17,272 bases of DNA from positions 1 through 17,272 of the forward strand of contig JAEZIV010000123.1 in NCBI GenBank assembly GCA_023436515.1, given 5' to 3'. The notes under the pieces were generated by a model. It saw only the letters and a list, made by a program, of their open reading frames with translations, was not told the origin of the DNA and made no database searches. Shown here piece after piece: positions 15,536 through 17,272 of this stretch; the first letter of the stretch is position 1; every line of letters starts with the position of its first letter. This DNA comes from Bacillota bacterium. GTDB lineage: Bacteria > Bacillota > Clostridia > Acetivibrionales > DSM-1351. A program made the position numbers and the translations under genes.

Positions 15536-16075
15536 TTATCTCTTCTTTATCTGTATTTTACTCACCATCAAATAGGAGAGTAAAACTACAATAACTGCAC
15601 AAACAATAGTATTTATATTACTGTAATTCCCTCTTATCCTGGCAAATTGATTGTACAAATTGATTATTGATAAAAAAGCACCTGCAATGGTAATTGGGAC
15701 TCCACAAAAAACGTTATTGAAGGTGGTAATATTATATCTGGCCAACCGGTAAGCCCCGGCTATAGGAAATAAAACTGCAAGGAGGTAACCTACTACTCCT
15801 AAGTGAAGAAAGCTTATCTTCCAGGCAATTATGATTGGTGCTACGCCAAAGGATATCAGGTCAGAAAGCGAATCCAGTTCTTTACCCAACTCACTTGTGC
15901 TGTCAAGCATCCTCGCAACCTTTCCATCAAACCGATCCGTTAGTGCAGCTACCATTACAAGTAGAGCTGCTTGAATTAAATCATCCTTGATTGCAAATAG
16001 AAGTGCAATTATACCCAGGGAAAGGTTAATGAAGGTCAAAAGGTTAGGTAACGAATGCTTAATCTTATTTTTCAA
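15536..16075 (-). CDS. pssA: CDP-diacylglycerol-serine O-phosphatidyltransferase
   Basis: PssA transfers phosphatidate from CDP-diacylglycerol to serine, making phosphatidylserine at the membrane, the precursor of phosphatidylethanolamine. The CDP-alcohol phosphotransferase signature is complete: DG, two residues, AR, eight residues, G, three residues, D, three residues, D (DGKVARMLDSTSELGKELDS then LSD). Several hydrophobic helices follow, for example VVGYLLAVLFPIAGAY and TIVCAVIVVLLSYLM. About 180 residues is typical of the short Gram-positive type. I prefer the TTG at 16075, which has GAGG nine bases upstream. A GTG at 16084 would add three residues but abuts that site. It is a single-gene unit with its own terminator. 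Confidence 0.92.
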   Translation of the reverse strand: MKNKIKHSLPNLLTFINLSLGIIALLFAIKDDLIQAALLVMVAALTDRFDGKVARMLDSTSELGKELDSLSDLISFGVAPIIIAWKISFLHLGVVGYLLAVLFPIAGAYRLARYNITTFNNVFCGVPITIAGAFLSIINLYNQFARIRGNYSNINTIVCAVIVVLLSYLMVSKIQIKKR

Positions 16076-16256
16076 TGAATCCACCCTCTACTTCCAAAAA
16101 AATTATTTATACAACCTTATAACACAATCATTATACCCAAACACGAAAAATCAACTATATAATGAGCATATGTTTTAAAAGCATATATAATAGATTATAA
16201 TTAATTATACCATAATTAACAAGTAATAACCCAATATATAGTATACGTCAAATAGC

Positions 16257-16286
16257 TAAATATGTTTTATTTTGTAAACATATTTA
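16257..16286. repeat. 11-bp inverted repeat upstream of the HAD gene
   Basis: TAAATATGTTT (16257-16267) and AAACATATTTA (16276-16286) are exact reverse complements with an eight-base gap. It lies about 65 bases before the HAD start codon in a very AT-rich 270-base gap that shows no clear gene. Operator or simple AT-rich symmetry are both possible. No firm promoter is visible nearby. Confidence 0.5.
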
Positions 16287-16352
16287 TTAAAACAAGTATG
16301 AGCTTATTTGAACTAATAAATTAGTAATAAAAGCATAGACAGGAGAAGTCTC

Positions 16353-16991
16353 ATGAACAACTTTAAATACGTTTTTTTTGATCTGGACGGGACACTAATA
16401 GATACTATTCCATTGATTCTAGAATCCTTCAATCACACATTTATGCATCATTTTGGAACTACAAGACCTGAGGAAGAGACCATTGGCTATATAGGCATGC
16501 CTCTGGTGAAGCACTTCAAGTCTATTTATCCCGGAAAAGAGGAAGAACTGGTTAAAACCTATAGAGCCTATAATGAAGAGAAGCACGATAATTGCATAGC
16601 TATCTTTATAGGCATACATGATCTGCTAAAAAGTCTGTATGAAAAGGGGATTGTTCTAGGTGTAGTTACATCTAAAAGAAGAGAATTGGCTGTTAGGGGC
16701 TTGAAGCTCTTTAATCTATATGACTACTTCATGTTTGTAAACGGATCTGAGGAATCCAATAAGCATAAGCCTGATGGGGAGCCATTAATTAATGCCATGA
16801 AGATAGCTAAGGTAGATAATAAGGAGGAGGTTTTATATGTTGGTGACAGTCCCCTGGATATTCTGTGTGCCAGAAATGCAGGTGTAAAAAGTGCCGCTGT
16901 TGCGTGGACCTATAGCCCCAGAAGTGAGCTTGAGAGGGTTGACCCAAATATCTTTCTGGAAAAACCAACGGATTTACTGAATTACATTTAA
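16353..16991 (+). CDS. HAD-superfamily phosphatase, PpaX-like
   Basis: The 212-residue cytosolic protein has all HAD motifs: DLDGT with catalytic D10 and D12 (motif I), T106 in VVTSKRRE (motif II), K139 in KHKPDGEP (motif III) and GDSPLD (164-169, motif IV). A helical cap domain between about 18 and 85 makes it subfamily IA. Overall pattern, length and the end AVAWTYSPRSELERVDPNIF resemble the pyrophosphatase PpaX, which hydrolyses pyrophosphate released by HPr kinase/phosphorylase. Phosphoglycolate phosphatase is the main alternative, so I give no symbol. ATG 16353 follows AGGAGA (16341-16346) by six bases. Confidence 0.88.
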   Translation: MNNFKYVFFDLDGTLIDTIPLILESFNHTFMHHFGTTRPEEETIGYIGMPLVKHFKSIYPGKEEELVKTYRAYNEEKHDNCIAIFIGIHDLLKSLYEKGIVLGVVTSKRRELAVRGLKLFNLYDYFMFVNGSEESNKHKPDGEPLINAMKIAKVDNKEEVLYVGDSPLDILCARNAGVKSAAVAWTYSPRSELERVDPNIFLEKPTDLLNYI

Positions 16992-17093
16992 CCGGAACAT
17001 GATATGATCACTATTAAAAGACTGTATTTGGATATAAAAACAAAAAATGCAAATACTCTTGGTGTACGTTATCACAAACGGGAGTGATTAATA

Positions 17094-17272
17094 GTGGCCA
17101 GAACAATAGTTGCAATATTTGAGGGGTACACCAACGCCGAAAAGGCAGCAATAGAAGTTAGGGAAAAGGGTCTTAGAACAGACAATATATCAATAATCGT
17201 AAAGGATAATGGGAACAGAGGATATCTCAAGCCTGCTAATAGTGGAGAGGGCTATGCCGCGGAATACACCAC
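17094..17272 (+). CDS. YflT/general stress protein 17M-like protein, cut by window end
   Basis: The first 59 codons are present. They read MARTIVAIFEGYTNAEKAAI, then EVREKGLRTDNISIIVKDNG, and continue to the edge without a stop. The pattern of a beta strand, a helix beginning with an A-E-K-A segment, and a second strand ISIIVKD matches the N-terminal domain of heat-induced stress proteins such as YflT. These occur as short stress proteins of unknown mechanism, often with a glycine-rich or membrane-spanning second half. The GTG at 17094 follows GGGAG (17080-17084) by nine bases. The rest of the gene is outside the window, so length and domain order are unknown. Confidence 0.6.
   Translation, partial: MARTIVAIFEGYTNAEKAAIEVREKGLRTDNISIIVKDNGNRGYLKPANSGEGYAAEYT

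Overview
The window is the replication-origin region of a low-GC, spore-former-type Firmicute chromosome, most likely a clostridium. I infer this from the AT-rich DNA, the G-rich ribosome binding sites, the frequent TTG starts, and the gene order dnaA-dnaN-yaaA(S4)-recF-remB-gyrB. I cannot fix the species from sequence alone; a Ruminiclostridium-like clostridium would fit.

Layout. Positions 1-102 carry the start codon, ribosome binding site and a TTGACA/TATAAT promoter of a gene reading left out of the window, by position rpmH. Positions 236-371 hold a cluster of DnaA boxes upstream of dnaA (735-2051). A second cluster lies between dnaA and dnaN (2070-2225). It is followed by a DnaA-trio array and a very AT-rich tract, so this is a bipartite origin with the unwinding site beside dnaN. 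The core block dnaN, yaaA, recF, remB, gyrB (2299-7159) follows on the plus strand and ends in a strong terminator. Next come a 32-bp perfect palindrome centred on a consensus parS site, an extended -10 promoter, and parA-parB (7342-8964). Two uncharacterised single-pass membrane proteins follow: a DUF4446 protein and a coiled-coil/TPR protein. Two serine tRNAs (UGA, GCU) with their own promoter and terminator occupy 10535-10866.

From about 10830 to 15500 the content looks like an accessory segment inserted after the serine tRNAs. It holds a GC-richer, hairpin-rich non-coding stretch ending in a copy of the tRNA-Ser 3' end. It also holds an AraC/GyrI-type regulator, a GNAT acetyltransferase, a decayed membrane-protein gene (probably an ABC-2 permease), a WYL-type regulator with a short C-terminus, and a cysteine-rich unknown protein. 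Two families of short repeats (35 bp at two sites, 49 bp diverged at two sites) occur at module borders and suggest assembly by recombination.

The right end returns to housekeeping genes: pssA (minus strand), a PpaX-like HAD phosphatase, and the start of a YflT/general-stress-type protein cut by the window edge.

Functionally the left 10 kb is one replication and segregation unit. DnaA loads and unwinds at its own locus, DnaN and RecF serve the fork and its repair, GyrB (with a GyrA encoded elsewhere) relieves supercoils, and ParA/ParB act on the nearby parS to move the new origins apart. I found no CRISPR array, transposase, phage gene or intact defence system. The most unusual material is the structured, repeat-bounded non-coding unit at the tRNA-Ser locus.
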